A stretch of DNA of 38,690 bases from CAZVRZ01 sp964629965. Its GTDB lineage: Bacteria; Chloroflexota; Anaerolineae; Anaerolineales; UBA4823. The stretch covers positions 1-38,690 of the forward strand of contig CAZVRZ010000037.1 of NCBI GenBank assembly GCA_964629965.1. Direction: 5' to 3'. The position numbers and the translations under genes are program-made. Each line of letters opens with the position of its first letter. Within the stretch, counting starts at the first letter, position 1. The notes beneath the pieces are model-generated. The model was not told where the DNA came from. It did not search any database and saw only the letters and a list, made by a program, of their open reading frames with translations. Of the stretch, positions 1 through 7,528 are shown in pieces.

Positions 1-136
1 GATTTAGGAATATGTTTGCGATGGCAAATACTAGCAAGAGCAATCCGACAATCAGGATCAGACGCCGGTACGCCAGGATCAGATAAACCAGATAATATTC
101 GAGTCGTTCACGTGCCAGGCGCCTACGATTGGACAT
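1..136 (-). CDS. Membrane protein, N-terminal part only
   Basis: The gene starts at the CAT on 134-136 and runs off the left edge, so only about 45 residues are seen. An AGGAG ribosome site lies just upstream of the ATG. The visible protein is a basic N-terminus rich in Arg, then a hydrophobic stretch at about residues 26-42 that reads as one membrane helix with the N-terminus inside the cell. It is the last seen gene of the leftward group that includes the WD40 lipoprotein, with about 30 bases between them. The family cannot be told from this piece, and no function is proposed. Confidence 0.6.
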   Translation of the reverse strand, partial: MSNRRRLARERLEYYLVYLILAYRRLILIVGLLLLVFAIANIFLN

Positions 137-165
137 GTTCTCCTTTGTGAATCAGCCAGATTGTA

Positions 166-1323
166 TCAAGGTGAGGGCTGGTGCGGGGAAACAACCGGGG
201 TTGTTCTCCCACCCACCCCCCACAGGCCAACAGTTCCATCCCAACTGATAGAAGCAATCAGAGTACCTGCAGGGTTAATGGCAACACGCAAAACAGCGTT
301 CTCATGCCCCTCCATCATATTCAACAGTTGACCACTCTCAACATCCCAAATGCCAACCCTTTGATCGTGACTTCCGGAAACAATCAGTTTGCCATCGGGG
401 CTGAATGCCACGCCGTTGACGTAATGACGATGTCCCTCAAGCGTGGACTGAAGTTCATAGTTACTTGTTTCCCAGAGTCTAATCTTGTGATCATCACTGC
501 CTGTTGCCAATAACCGTCCATCTGCACTGAAAGCTAAGTCGCCGACATGATTGGGAATCGGCCATAATTTGATCAATGTTCCCTTCTCCGCGTCCAAAAT
601 TAACACGCTGTCAAATGTCCCGTATGCCAGCGTTTTCCCATCGGGAGAGTAATCCACGCTGAGGACAAGCAACTGCTTATCATCGTTTTTGTAATCCAAA
701 ACCAAATCCCCATTCGAGGTGTTCCAGAGATGTATGCTCGAGGCAGCGGAAGACCAGTTGAAACTGGCCGAGGCCAACCTGGCGCCATCTGGACTGAACG
801 CCAGCTCCCATATCGGCGAAGAGAGCGGGCCGATTGCCCTAAGCATCTGACCCGATTCGGAATCCCACAACCGGATGCTGTCCGTAAAGCCTCCCGTGGC
901 AATCTGCTTCCCATCCGGGCTGAAGGCGACCGCAACCTCCTGGACGGGAGATGACTCCAATGACCGGATGAGTTGCCCGCTTTGCGCGTCCCACACCGGT
1001 ATTGTATTTTGATAACAGACACCGCTCAGAAATCTCCCGTCTGGACTGAACGCCACACTGCACTGACTGAGCGAACCCATTTTAAAGCCGGGAATTTGAA
1101 GCGTTTTGAGTAGCTTCAACTCACCGGCGTTTGCAGTGGTGATCACTTGTAGTTGCGGTGAAGGCGTGTCAGTGTTGGCAGGTATTGAAGACATCGGAGA
1201 TGGAATCATTGTGGCTCCCGATAAAACACTTGTTGCGGGTATGGATGGATCCGTCTCTGCATAGGAACTGCAGGAGACAAGGAAGATCAGAACACAGACA
1301 TATAGTTGCTTGATAATTTTCAT
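166..1323 (-). CDS. WD40-repeat lipoprotein, seven blades
   Basis: This 385-residue protein has a lipoprotein signal: a short basic start, a hydrophobic core and a lipobox ending in Cys18 (LVSC). A Ser/Thr/Pro-rich linker to about residue 60 follows. The rest is seven WD40 units, recognised by repeated FSPDG cores followed by an IRLW(D/E/N)-type strand. That is the number needed for one closed beta-propeller. In this family the propeller is a docking platform for other proteins, with no catalytic residues. It would sit on the outer face of the membrane. An AGGG site lies six bases before the start. The hydrolase lipoprotein upstream shares the linker style, and 36 bases separate them, so the two are probably co-transcribed. 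The binding partner cannot be predicted. Confidence 0.85.
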   Translation of the reverse strand: MKIIKQLYVCVLIFLVSCSSYAETDPSIPATSVLSGATMIPSPMSSIPANTDTPSPQLQVITTANAGELKLLKTLQIPGFKMGSLSQCSVAFSPDGRFLSGVCYQNTIPVWDAQSGQLIRSLESSPVQEVAVAFSPDGKQIATGGFTDSIRLWDSESGQMLRAIGPLSSPIWELAFSPDGARLASASFNWSSAASSIHLWNTSNGDLVLDYKNDDKQLLVLSVDYSPDGKTLAYGTFDSVLILDAEKGTLIKLWPIPNHVGDLAFSADGRLLATGSDDHKIRLWETSNYELQSTLEGHRHYVNGVAFSPDGKLIVSGSHDQRVGIWDVESGQLLNMMEGHENAVLRVAINPAGTLIASISWDGTVGLWGVGGRTTPVVSPHQPSP

Positions 1324-1359
1324 GGGTATCCCTGATGACAGGATTCAGTGTGGAATTGT

Positions 1360-2172
1360 CTAACGCAGTGAAATGAGGAAATTCAATATCGCATCAATCA
1401 ATTCCTCCCTCGAAGCAGTCTGGAACAGATCGGTTCCATGCGCGCTCTGTTCAAAAGTAAGCAATGTCCTGGGCTCCGTGGAGAACTCGTACATGCGTTT
1501 GATATCCCATGCAATACCATATACATCCTGATTCCCCGTGATAAACAGTCTGGGCTGGGTAAGCTGTTCAAGCTCTTCCAGATTTACAACCAAGCCTCCA
1601 CTTGCATCAAAGGGACTGGCAAGAATGATCAGACCGATGAACGGCTCACCATCGATGGCTGCCCGCAGGCAGGCTGTTCCGCCCATGCAGGAACCGGCGC
1701 AGACTATCCGATCATAGTTCTGACTACGGAGGTATTTAGCAGCTGCCCGGATATCATCATCAAGCTGTCCGATCCTTCTCGGTCCGCCTGATTGCCCGAA
1801 GCCACGGAAATCGAAGGGCATGCCCGTGAAACCATCCTTGATCAGTGCTGGTATCAATGGCTGCCAAGTGGCTTGCGTCGCACCGTAAGTGCCCTGGTGA
1901 GCCATGATCACGGCGATGCCCCCACTCCCATACAGGGTTCCGACAAGCTGGATGCCATCCTCTGTCAGGAAAGTCACCGATGTGCCAGGCACCGAGGTGG
2001 CGGTGGAAATCCTGGTGGAGGTGGGAGTAATGGTGGATGTGAGAGTAATGGTCGGTGTGGAATGTTTGAGCGTGACGGTGGGGGTCGCGATGGGAACGAT
2101 GTTCCTATCACAGCCACTGACCAGGACAAGCACAGCGATCCAAAACACGGTTTTTGTAAGAGGCTTGAACAT
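1360..2172 (-). CDS. Alpha/beta-hydrolase lipoprotein, dienelactone-hydrolase-like
   Basis: The protein has 270 residues. The N-terminus is a lipoprotein signal with Cys21 after VSG, followed by a Thr-rich linker to about residue 64, so the enzyme should be anchored outside the cell. The fold is an alpha/beta hydrolase: a DFRGFG loop near 121-126, the nucleophile elbow GSCMG with Cys162, Asp216 after ITGNQ, and His245 in the SAHG segment. A Cys nucleophile followed by a second Gly (CMGG) is the pattern of dienelactone hydrolases, whereas esterases and lipases use Ser. The substrate is unknown, although ester or lactone hydrolysis is the family reaction. An AGGAG site precedes the ATG. It heads a short leftward group with the WD40 lipoprotein. 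Confidence 0.8.
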   Translation of the reverse strand: MFKPLTKTVFWIAVLVLVSGCDRNIVPIATPTVTLKHSTPTITLTSTITPTSTRISTATSVPGTSVTFLTEDGIQLVGTLYGSGGIAVIMAHQGTYGATQATWQPLIPALIKDGFTGMPFDFRGFGQSGGPRRIGQLDDDIRAAAKYLRSQNYDRIVCAGSCMGGTACLRAAIDGEPFIGLIILASPFDASGGLVVNLEELEQLTQPRLFITGNQDVYGIAWDIKRMYEFSTEPRTLLTFEQSAHGTDLFQTASREELIDAILNFLISLR

Positions 2173-2198
2173 GGATTTCTCCTGACATCATGATGTTA

Positions 2199-2469
2199 TT
2201 AGCGGATATCCCATAGATAGATCTGATAATCATGACCAACGGATTCCAACAACGTGCCGGGGCAGCACAGCGGTGATAACCGCAGGCGCGGGCGAACTCG
2301 AGCGTATGGGCGAGCAATGCCGTGGCGATGCCTTCCCTGGCAGGGCTTCTCCGCTCGCCTTTTGTTCTCCATAGGAGGCCGCAACCTCAGCGCGCTGAAA
2401 TCTGCTTTGCTGCCTACAAACTGGGGCCAGGGTATTGACAGGAAACCATTGATGGTCAGTCAAAGTCAT
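2199..2469 (-). pseudogene. Decayed GNAT acetyltransferase remnant
   Basis: No intact gene fills the space between the hydrolase and the CPBP remnant. One leftward frame around 2240-2335 reads REGIATALLAHTLEFARACG, which has the R-x-G-x-A acetyl-CoA loop and following helix of GNAT acetyltransferases. The flanking frames carry GNAT-like composition but no complete domain, no good start and no ribosome site. I read it as the tail of a GNAT gene broken by indels. The match covers only about 30 residues, so the family is tentative. Confidence 0.4.
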
Positions 2470-3303
2470 GGGTTCACTTCCTTCTGGATTTCATCTACGA
2501 ATCCTTGTGCTTCAGGCACAACGCGGTGAAACGCAGTTTTCGCCAGTAAGCCGATCGTCAGCAAGCCCAGCGGGAGGCTGAACCATAGTAATTGTCTATA
2601 AGCCAAAGTCTCAGGCTCAACCATTGGTGTTGTCAGGCCCTGCACAGCCACTATCGCATTGACCACGAAATGGAGGTTCACTGCCGGCCATACACTGCCC
2701 CCCATAACCACCAACGCTCCCCACCAGATCGAGATCACAAACGCTTGCAGAATCAGAATCAAAGCGGAAGAAAGTGACGTTCCATATGTGAAAACCTGGG
2801 TGAGATGTAAAAGTGCAAAGAGGGCAGCGGCAAGGAGGACACTCCCAAAGATTCCCCGGATTGTATTTCCCTAAACGCGGATCAGCGCATAAAACACCAG
2901 CCCGCGAAACAGGATTTCTTCGCTCAGCCCGGCCATGAAATGGGTCGCAACTGCTGCGCGGGCATCGGGCAGTCGCAGTAGACTCGAAAAATCGAAGGCG
3001 ATCCTGCCATAAAACGCGTAGAGGCTTGCGCTGGCAAAGTAGACCAGTCCCGCCAGTGCCAGCAGCCAGCCATGCCAGTATGCAACCGATCTGGATATAG
3101 TACAGCGCAGGCCGTCCCAATTGAGGGGCTTGTATGAGTAGATAGATCAGCGGGATGGCGAGCAGGAATTCGAAGTAGCCGATCCAGTGACCGTACTGCA
3201 GTTTGCCCAGAAGCCTGAAAGCGAAGACCAGGATTGCCGACACAAAGAATGCGATCGCTGTGACGGCTCCGAGAAGATTGGTTTTTCCCAACATACGCAA
3301 CAC
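2466..3303 (-). pseudogene. CPBP-family intramembrane metalloprotease, frameshift plus nonsense
   Basis: Three pieces in two frames join into one CPBP (Abi/CAAX-type) membrane protease. The start (MLRMLGK, first codon 3301-3303) gives two helices, then the frame is lost near 3065-3080. The second frame continues with helices and the glutamate motif GLSEEILFRG (EExxxR), which supplies two active-site residues. A TAG at 2871-2873 then interrupts after LIRV. Past it the same frame resumes with more helices and the HFVVNA motif that carries the metal-binding His and Asn, ending at 2466. All catalytic motifs are still recognisable, so inactivation is recent. CPBP proteins process prenylated proteins or bacteriocins in other bacteria. 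A sequencing or assembly error could mimic one lesion, but two make real decay more likely. Confidence 0.75.
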
Positions 3304-3309
3304 TTTCTT

Positions 3310-3525
3310 TCAAAAGATGGGCATAGGGCTTCGCTTTACTGAGAGCAGCCGCAGACCAAAGTTGTGGAGCTTCATCAGCAGCCCCAACAGGGCAGCCTGG
3401 TCAACCAGCGGCCCGGTGAGCAGGGTTTCGCTGCCTTCCAGCAAAGTGATGGTCATCCCATCCAGCCATTCCGACCAACCAGGATTGAGCTGGCCTTCAA
3501 TACGGATTTCATAGATCACAGGCAT
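3310..3525 (-). CDS. Small conserved protein of unknown function
   Basis: A 71-residue protein begins at MPVIYEI, chosen because an AAAGGA site sits seven bases upstream; the Met seven codons earlier has none. It reads as a compact alpha/beta protein without signal or membrane segment: a first strand, a WSEWLDG segment, a strand pair around TGPLVDQAAL, and a helix LLGLLMKL. I recall similar short proteins (PVIYEIRIEGQL, then WSEW, then GPLVDQAALxGLL) in Chloroflexota genomes, often near membrane or regulatory genes, but no role is established to my knowledge. It precedes the CPBP pseudogene by a few bases and was probably co-transcribed with it. Confidence 0.65.
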   Translation of the reverse strand: MPVIYEIRIEGQLNPGWSEWLDGMTITLLEGSETLLTGPLVDQAALLGLLMKLHNFGLRLLSVKRSPMPIF

Positions 3526-3612
3526 CCGTTTATCCTTTCCATTCACTGTGTTTTGATAATAGATTAGCGTTTTCGCACTGGTTTGTCATCCCCTAAAATA
3601 GGGTAAATTAAA

Positions 3613-3639
3613 AAATCCCTGCCAGGTCGGCAGGGATTT
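3613..3639. terminator. Bidirectional rho-independent terminator
   Basis: An 11-base inverted repeat (3613-3623 with 3629-3639) encloses a five-base loop. The stem is GC-rich in its inner half, with A residues on the left and T residues on the right, so the transcript from either strand would have a stem followed by U residues. It separates the peptidase and two-component group on the right from the small protein and lipoprotein group on the left. Confidence 0.8.
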
Positions 3640-3657
3640 TCGTTGCAGAAAGATTTC

Positions 3658-3772
3658 TCAGGCTAACAGCCCGAATTCCTTGGCTTTCTTCACTGCCCCA
3701 CTGCGCCCGTGAACCCCGAGTTTGCTGTAAACATTCTTGATGTGCGCCCGCACGATATAGGTTGAACGGTAT
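3658..3772 (-). pseudogene. C-terminal stub of a LuxR/NarL-type regulator
   Basis: In one leftward frame this stretch ends with a TCA (TGA) at 3658-3660 and reads YIVRAHIKNVYSKLGVHGRS and then a short helix ending GLLA. That is the recognition helix and final helix of a LuxR-type helix-turn-helix domain (usual pattern VxxHhxNhYxKLgVxxRxxAV). The scaffold helices and any receiver domain are missing. The stub abuts the cut end of the methyltransferase fragment, so two broken genes are fused here. No start codon or ribosome site belongs to it. Confidence 0.65.
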
Positions 3773-4093
3773 AGAAGTCGGCTTCCAGGAAGGTTGCCGC
3801 GCCTTTACGCTGAGCCTTCAAAAGCTCGCGGGCATAAGCAGCATCGGTGGGATTCAATTCCACCCCAACCACGCTATGTCCAGCATCTGCCATAGCAGCC
3901 ACGGTGCGGCCCGGGCCACAGCCCAGATCCAGGATGCGCTTGGGCCCGGGCCACACAGCCGCTCGACCAATCGCACCCTTTCTTCGTGAGTGCCTGCTGC
4001 CTGTGGGTCATTGCCCCACCAAATGCCGGCCTGGGTGTAGAAATCCTTTACCCAATCCTGGGAATAGTCAGGCTGTTTCAGCAGCGATTTCAT
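3765..4093 (-). pseudogene. SAM-dependent methyltransferase, frameshifted and truncated
   Basis: The gene starts at MKSLLKQ, 26 bases inside the end of the peptidase gene. It reads a conserved lead (DWVKDFYTQAGIWWG), then loses frame around 3945-3960. The next frame continues with the SAM-binding glycine loop ILDLGCGPG, the acidic end of strand 2 (VVGVELNP) and a later EADF strand (motif I to III). There the protein stops being methyltransferase-like and runs into the LuxR stub. About half of a class I methyltransferase, including the substrate part, is missing. It cannot be functional as read. Confidence 0.7.
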
Positions 4094-5717
4094 GTTTCAC
4101 CTCTTTCTGTTGAACGGGGGAGCGAACGAGCAGCCCATCCACAGCAGGCAAGATCACTCCCAGCAACAAGACGATCACTACCGCCAGGATATCCAGGCTC
4201 TTCATACCGTCTGACATCACAATGCCAGGCAGGAACGGCAGAAGCAGCACGATCAGCGGCAGCGCAGCCAGGGTGGCAGCCGCATCCATGGACCATTGTA
4301 TCTGCTTTTGACCCATGATCGCCGCGGCAATCCAGCCCAGCGCGCCGATGATCACCGGCCAGATGAAGGCATAGGCGGTGCGAGGTTCTTCAGCGGCCAG
4401 CAAGATGGCTGGGACGCAGTAAGGAACCAGCCCCATCAAAGAGAAGTCCACCCGCCCGCTCCAGCGCCGCGCCAGGATATACCCACACACAACCCATGCA
4501 ATGACCATGAGGAATAATCCCGTCACGGCAAGGCCACCATAGGGTGGAATCACCTCTGGCCACTCATCCCATTGGGCAGTCTGCCACCCGAACAGGTCCG
4601 GCAGGAGCGGTTTGAGGGCGTAGACGCCGAATCCCGAGCTTGCAACCATGATCACGATCGCCCCCAAGGCCACGACCAACCCGCGCCAGGAGGCCAGCCT
4701 GCGCCACAACGCCAGCCCGATGGCCAGCAGGATCAGCATGCCCGCGCCGATGGCGAGAGGCAGCGACCAGGCTACGGGATAGTGAGCCAGCCCCAGGAAG
4801 GTGGTCGGGAAAAATGTTTCCTGCTCGCCCCACGGATTGGCCAGGTCGAGGCCGCCAAGCTCACGCACAATCGCCAGGGTCTGGTCGCCCATCTGCTGCA
4901 CGCTGCCCGGGCGAACGATCTCGGGCAAATCTTCGGCGGTGTGTTTTTGCCGGAATGGGTAGTTGTCTTCAAGCGCCAAAACCAGGATACCGGCGTCGCG
5001 GAAGGGGGTGCTGTCGTACTGACCGCCTCCGCTGAAGGAAGTCCATGCGCCGCCCGTATAAGCCCGCGCCAGAACGCCCACCAGCCAGCCGTTATTCTTC
5101 GGCCCGACTTCATTGGTAGAAATCGGGCCGGCAACAGCCGTGTCGAGGCTGATGGCCACGCGCACATCGCTCATCCAGGGGTGCTCGCGCACGAAAGCCT
5201 TGCTTCCGGCAAAGACGTTGGGGGATTCTTCGCTGTCATCGAACAGGATGATCACATCATTGGCCATCGCCGGGCTGGCCGCCAGCGTGCGGGCAATCTC
5301 CACCAGCACAGCCACCCCGCTGCCGTTGTCGCCTGCGCCAGGGCAGCGGGACACGCTATCATAATGCGCCAGGATCACAATGGCGCCGGTCGGGTTCGTC
5401 CCACGCAAGCGAGCAACCACGTTCTCCACGCCGCGGGTCTGCTGGACTTCAACCTCCAGTCCATTCAAGGTCAACTGCTGCACCAGGTAATCGCGCACCC
5501 GCGCCTGGGCAGGCGAGCCTCGCGGGTGCGGCTCACTGGCAATGATCAGCAAGTGTTCCAGGGCGCGCTCCGCGGAGAAAAACTCTGGTGAGGCGCTGGC
5601 CGGTGTGGCACGGTTTGGAAAGAGCATAGCCAGGGCCGGGAGGGCAAACGCAAACAGAATGAGCAGGCTGGTGAGCCCACGGCCGACCGGGCTGAGGGAG
5701 ATGTTTTTTATGTTCAT
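4068..5717 (-). CDS. M28-family membrane-anchored zinc aminopeptidase
   Basis: The 549-residue protein has a membrane helix at residues 15-33, an M28 peptidase domain to about 290, and six or more membrane helices in the rest. The dizinc site is complete: His118 with Asp120 two residues later, Asp130 in GAGDNGSG, the Glu163-Glu164 pair (general base and ligand), Asp192, and His259. M28 enzymes remove N-terminal residues from peptides, and the catalytic domain would face outside. The fused C-terminal helices resemble the layout of the ER aminopeptidase Fxna group. The start MNIKNI overlaps nothing upstream; the small membrane gene ends 15 bases before it. Downstream it overlaps the methyltransferase remnant. 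The substrate is unknown. Confidence 0.88.
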   Translation of the reverse strand: MNIKNISLSPVGRGLTSLLILFAFALPALAMLFPNRATPASASPEFFSAERALEHLLIIASEPHPRGSPAQARVRDYLVQQLTLNGLEVEVQQTRGVENVVARLRGTNPTGAIVILAHYDSVSRCPGAGDNGSGVAVLVEIARTLAASPAMANDVIILFDDSEESPNVFAGSKAFVREHPWMSDVRVAISLDTAVAGPISTNEVGPKNNGWLVGVLARAYTGGAWTSFSGGGQYDSTPFRDAGILVLALEDNYPFRQKHTAEDLPEIVRPGSVQQMGDQTLAIVRELGGLDLANPWGEQETFFPTTFLGLAHYPVAWSLPLAIGAGMLILLAIGLALWRRLASWRGLVVALGAIVIMVASSGFGVYALKPLLPDLFGWQTAQWDEWPEVIPPYGGLAVTGLFLMVIAWVVCGYILARRWSGRVDFSLMGLVPYCVPAILLAAEEPRTAYAFIWPVIIGALGWIAAAIMGQKQIQWSMDAAATLAALPLIVLLLPFLPGIVMSDGMKSLDILAVVIVLLLGVILPAVDGLLVRSPVQQKEVKHEIAAETA

Positions 5718-5731
5718 TTTGAATTTCCTTT

Positions 5732-6172
5732 CTATTTTGCCACGCGGTCAGCGCGGAAAATTACCCCGCCAATCCAACCACCAATGGCGCCAAAGATCAT
5801 GTTGAACAGCACACCCACCAGGTTGAAAACCAGGATGCCCCAGGCAGGGATGTTTTCCATTTCCCGCGCATCTTCGGCCGGCAGGATCTGCACCAGTTCG
5901 TTGGCTATCCCTTGGAAGCCGGTCAGGCCCAGGAAGCTCAGCGCAAAACCGAGCACGCCGGCGCACAGCCCGGTGAGCACGCCCAGGCGGAGGCCCTCAC
6001 TGACGGTCAGTGTTCCATTCAGACGTCGGTACAGCCACACGGTTAAGATGGCGCCGCCCCAAAAGCCGAAAAAGCACAGGAAGTTGACCAGGTCGATGAA
6101 TGGCAGGTTGGAAACCAGCGTGGTCAACGCTGCGCCACTCAAAGCGGCAATCCACATATTTTTGATGTTCAT
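5732..6172 (-). CDS. Small four-helix membrane protein
   Basis: This 146-residue protein is almost entirely hydrophobic. Likely helices lie near 7-25, 29-48, 63-88 and 108-138, the last rich in Gly (GAIGGWIGG), which suggests tight helix packing. No enzyme or transport motif is visible. Its start overlaps the stop of the receiver gene by four bases (ATGA), and AAAGGAG in the end of that gene is its ribosome site, so the two are translationally coupled. The first codons (MNIKN) and the bases around them resemble the start of the M28 peptidase gene that follows. It may accompany the peptidase in the membrane, but this is only suggested by position. Confidence 0.65.
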   Translation of the reverse strand: MNIKNMWIAALSGAALTTLVSNLPFIDLVNFLCFFGFWGGAILTVWLYRRLNGTLTVSEGLRLGVLTGLCAGVLGFALSFLGLTGFQGIANELVQILPAEDAREMENIPAWGILVFNLVGVLFNMIFGAIGGWIGGVIFRADRVAK

Positions 6173-6591
6173 AGGTTTTCTCCTTTTTCGATGTCAAACG
6201 AATGATTTTCTGCATCCCTTTTCAGGATGGCATTCAACAGAACTTGATAACTCGCGCCCTTGACAACGAAGTCATCGGCGCCAGCTGCCCGGGCACGCGC
6301 TTCTTCTTCGGCCCCCGCGTGGATGCTCAGGATGATCACCCGCGTGGCTGGCTGCTCAGCCTTGATCTGGCGTGTCGCTTCGTAACCATTCAGCACCGGC
6401 ATCTCCAGGTCCATCAAGATCACGTCTGGATGGAGCGCCTGGTCTTGCCGGACGGCTTCGGCGCCATCCTGGGCTTCACCGATCACCTCAATCGCAGGCG
6501 TGGTTTTGCGGGCCGCCAATTGCAGCACGCTTACCAGCCCCTGGCGCACCGGATGCAGATCATCCACAATCAAAACCCGGATCGTCTTCAT
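6169..6591 (-). CDS. Receiver-only response regulator
   Basis: The protein is a CheY-like receiver of about 140 residues and no output domain. From MKTIRVL the key residues are Asp10-Asp11 (metal site), Asp61 in VILMDLEMP (phosphorylated), a Ser after IIL, and Lys in FVVKGAS. The C-terminal 20 residues are polar and end just where a LuxR helix-turn-helix would normally begin. In-frame starts exist two and eleven codons upstream. None has a well-spaced ribosome site, and GGAGG lies too far away for the Met two codons up, so the start is uncertain. It lies 145 bases after the ATPase-less kinase. It may act by protein contact, or may be the surviving half of a NarL-type regulator whose tail is the stub at 3658-3772. 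Confidence 0.75.
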   Translation of the reverse strand: MKTIRVLIVDDLHPVRQGLVSVLQLAARKTTPAIEVIGEAQDGAEAVRQDQALHPDVILMDLEMPVLNGYEATRQIKAEQPATRVIILSIHAGAEEEARARAAGADDFVVKGASYQVLLNAILKRDAENHSFDIEKGENL

Positions 6592-6736
6592 GTGCATAGG
6601 ATAACGGAAAATGCCTCCGCACACATCGGGCGGGGGATAGAATTCGAGCTACGGATGGAGGTGGATTTTTGGGATCAGCCGAAAGGCCGAGCGCGTCCCC
6701 AGCTTCTACGACTTGCGATGGAGGAGGCCTGCGCCC

Positions 6737-7528
6737 CTAAGGCCGCCACTGGCTGATCAACTGGCGCATCTGGCTTAAGGCAGATTGAGTTTGCTCCTGC
6801 AGGGCTTCGAGCTGTGCGGCGGCGCGTGCAGGGTCTTTTTCGAGCATGAGGCGCGTGGCTTCGGCGGCAAGCTGGATGGCGAAAATCTTTTGGCCCACCG
6901 CATCGTGCAATTCCTGGAGCATGCGGTTGCGCTCCTGCGCGGCGGCGAGCTGGTCAGCCTGGGCGGCATAGGCCTGCAGCTTCTCGTGCGCTTCTTGCAG
7001 CTCTGCCAGCAGCACCTGGCTCTCTGCCAGGGCGTCTTCGTGCTGCGAAACCTGGATATCATAGGAAACGACAAAAACGCCAATGACGGTATAAGCCAGG
7101 GCTCGCCCTAAGCCTGAGATGAGGCCAAATTCGAAAGACATGGTGATCAAAGCAGATGTCACGAACAGGCCTGCCCACAGGAGCGCTTCCCGGCGTGAGA
7201 AACGCAGCGCTACCTGAAAACCCAGGACAATATACAGGATTGCCCAGGCATCGATGTAATCGCGGAACACACCCAGGATTTGGACAAGCGCCATTTGCAG
7301 GATAAAGTAAACGCGGGGATAGGATTTGAAGCGCCTGGTGAGCCGCGCTTCGGTGGCGTACAGCACCGTATAGATGCAGATGAGCCCCAGGGCAAGCAAG
7401 ATGATAGGCAAGCCATCCAGCTCATTGACCCTGCGAAACGCAACGACAAAGATCAACACATAGCTGATCAGGTTGACGAGCTTATGAGAACGCATCGTGA
7501 AGCGATCCTTCGCCAACTTATCGCTCAT
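6737..7528 (-). CDS. Histidine kinase lacking its ATPase domain
   Basis: The 263-residue protein has five or six membrane helices (about 18-155), a coiled coil (165-200), and a HisKA_3 dimerisation helix with the phospho-accepting His208 in RMLQELHDA. It then stops at ISQWRP, right where a HATPase_c domain should begin. Such a protein could dimerise and accept phosphate but could not phosphorylate itself. The 112 bases after the stop contain no recognisable ATPase remnant in any frame. It overlaps the complete kinase upstream by four bases (ATGA), and the two share membrane-domain architecture (for example LSWYPRVYF against FKSYPRVYF), so they probably arose by duplication. It may work as a phosphate acceptor or regulator of its neighbour, or be decaying. 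Confidence 0.78.
   Translation of the reverse strand: MSDKLAKDRFTMRSHKLVNLISYVLIFVVAFRRVNELDGLPIILLALGLICIYTVLYATEARLTRRFKSYPRVYFILQMALVQILGVFRDYIDAWAILYIVLGFQVALRFSRREALLWAGLFVTSALITMSFEFGLISGLGRALAYTVIGVFVVSYDIQVSQHEDALAESQVLLAELQEAHEKLQAYAAQADQLAAAQERNRMLQELHDAVGQKIFAIQLAAEATRLMLEKDPARAAAQLEALQEQTQSALSQMRQLISQWRP

Noticed and set aside
4572..5591. Long + strand open frame (339 codons) inside the peptidase region
   Set aside because: It lies fully antisense to the M28 gene with all zinc residues intact. The product is rich in Gly, Gln, Arg and His without any domain, as expected of a GC-rich shadow frame.
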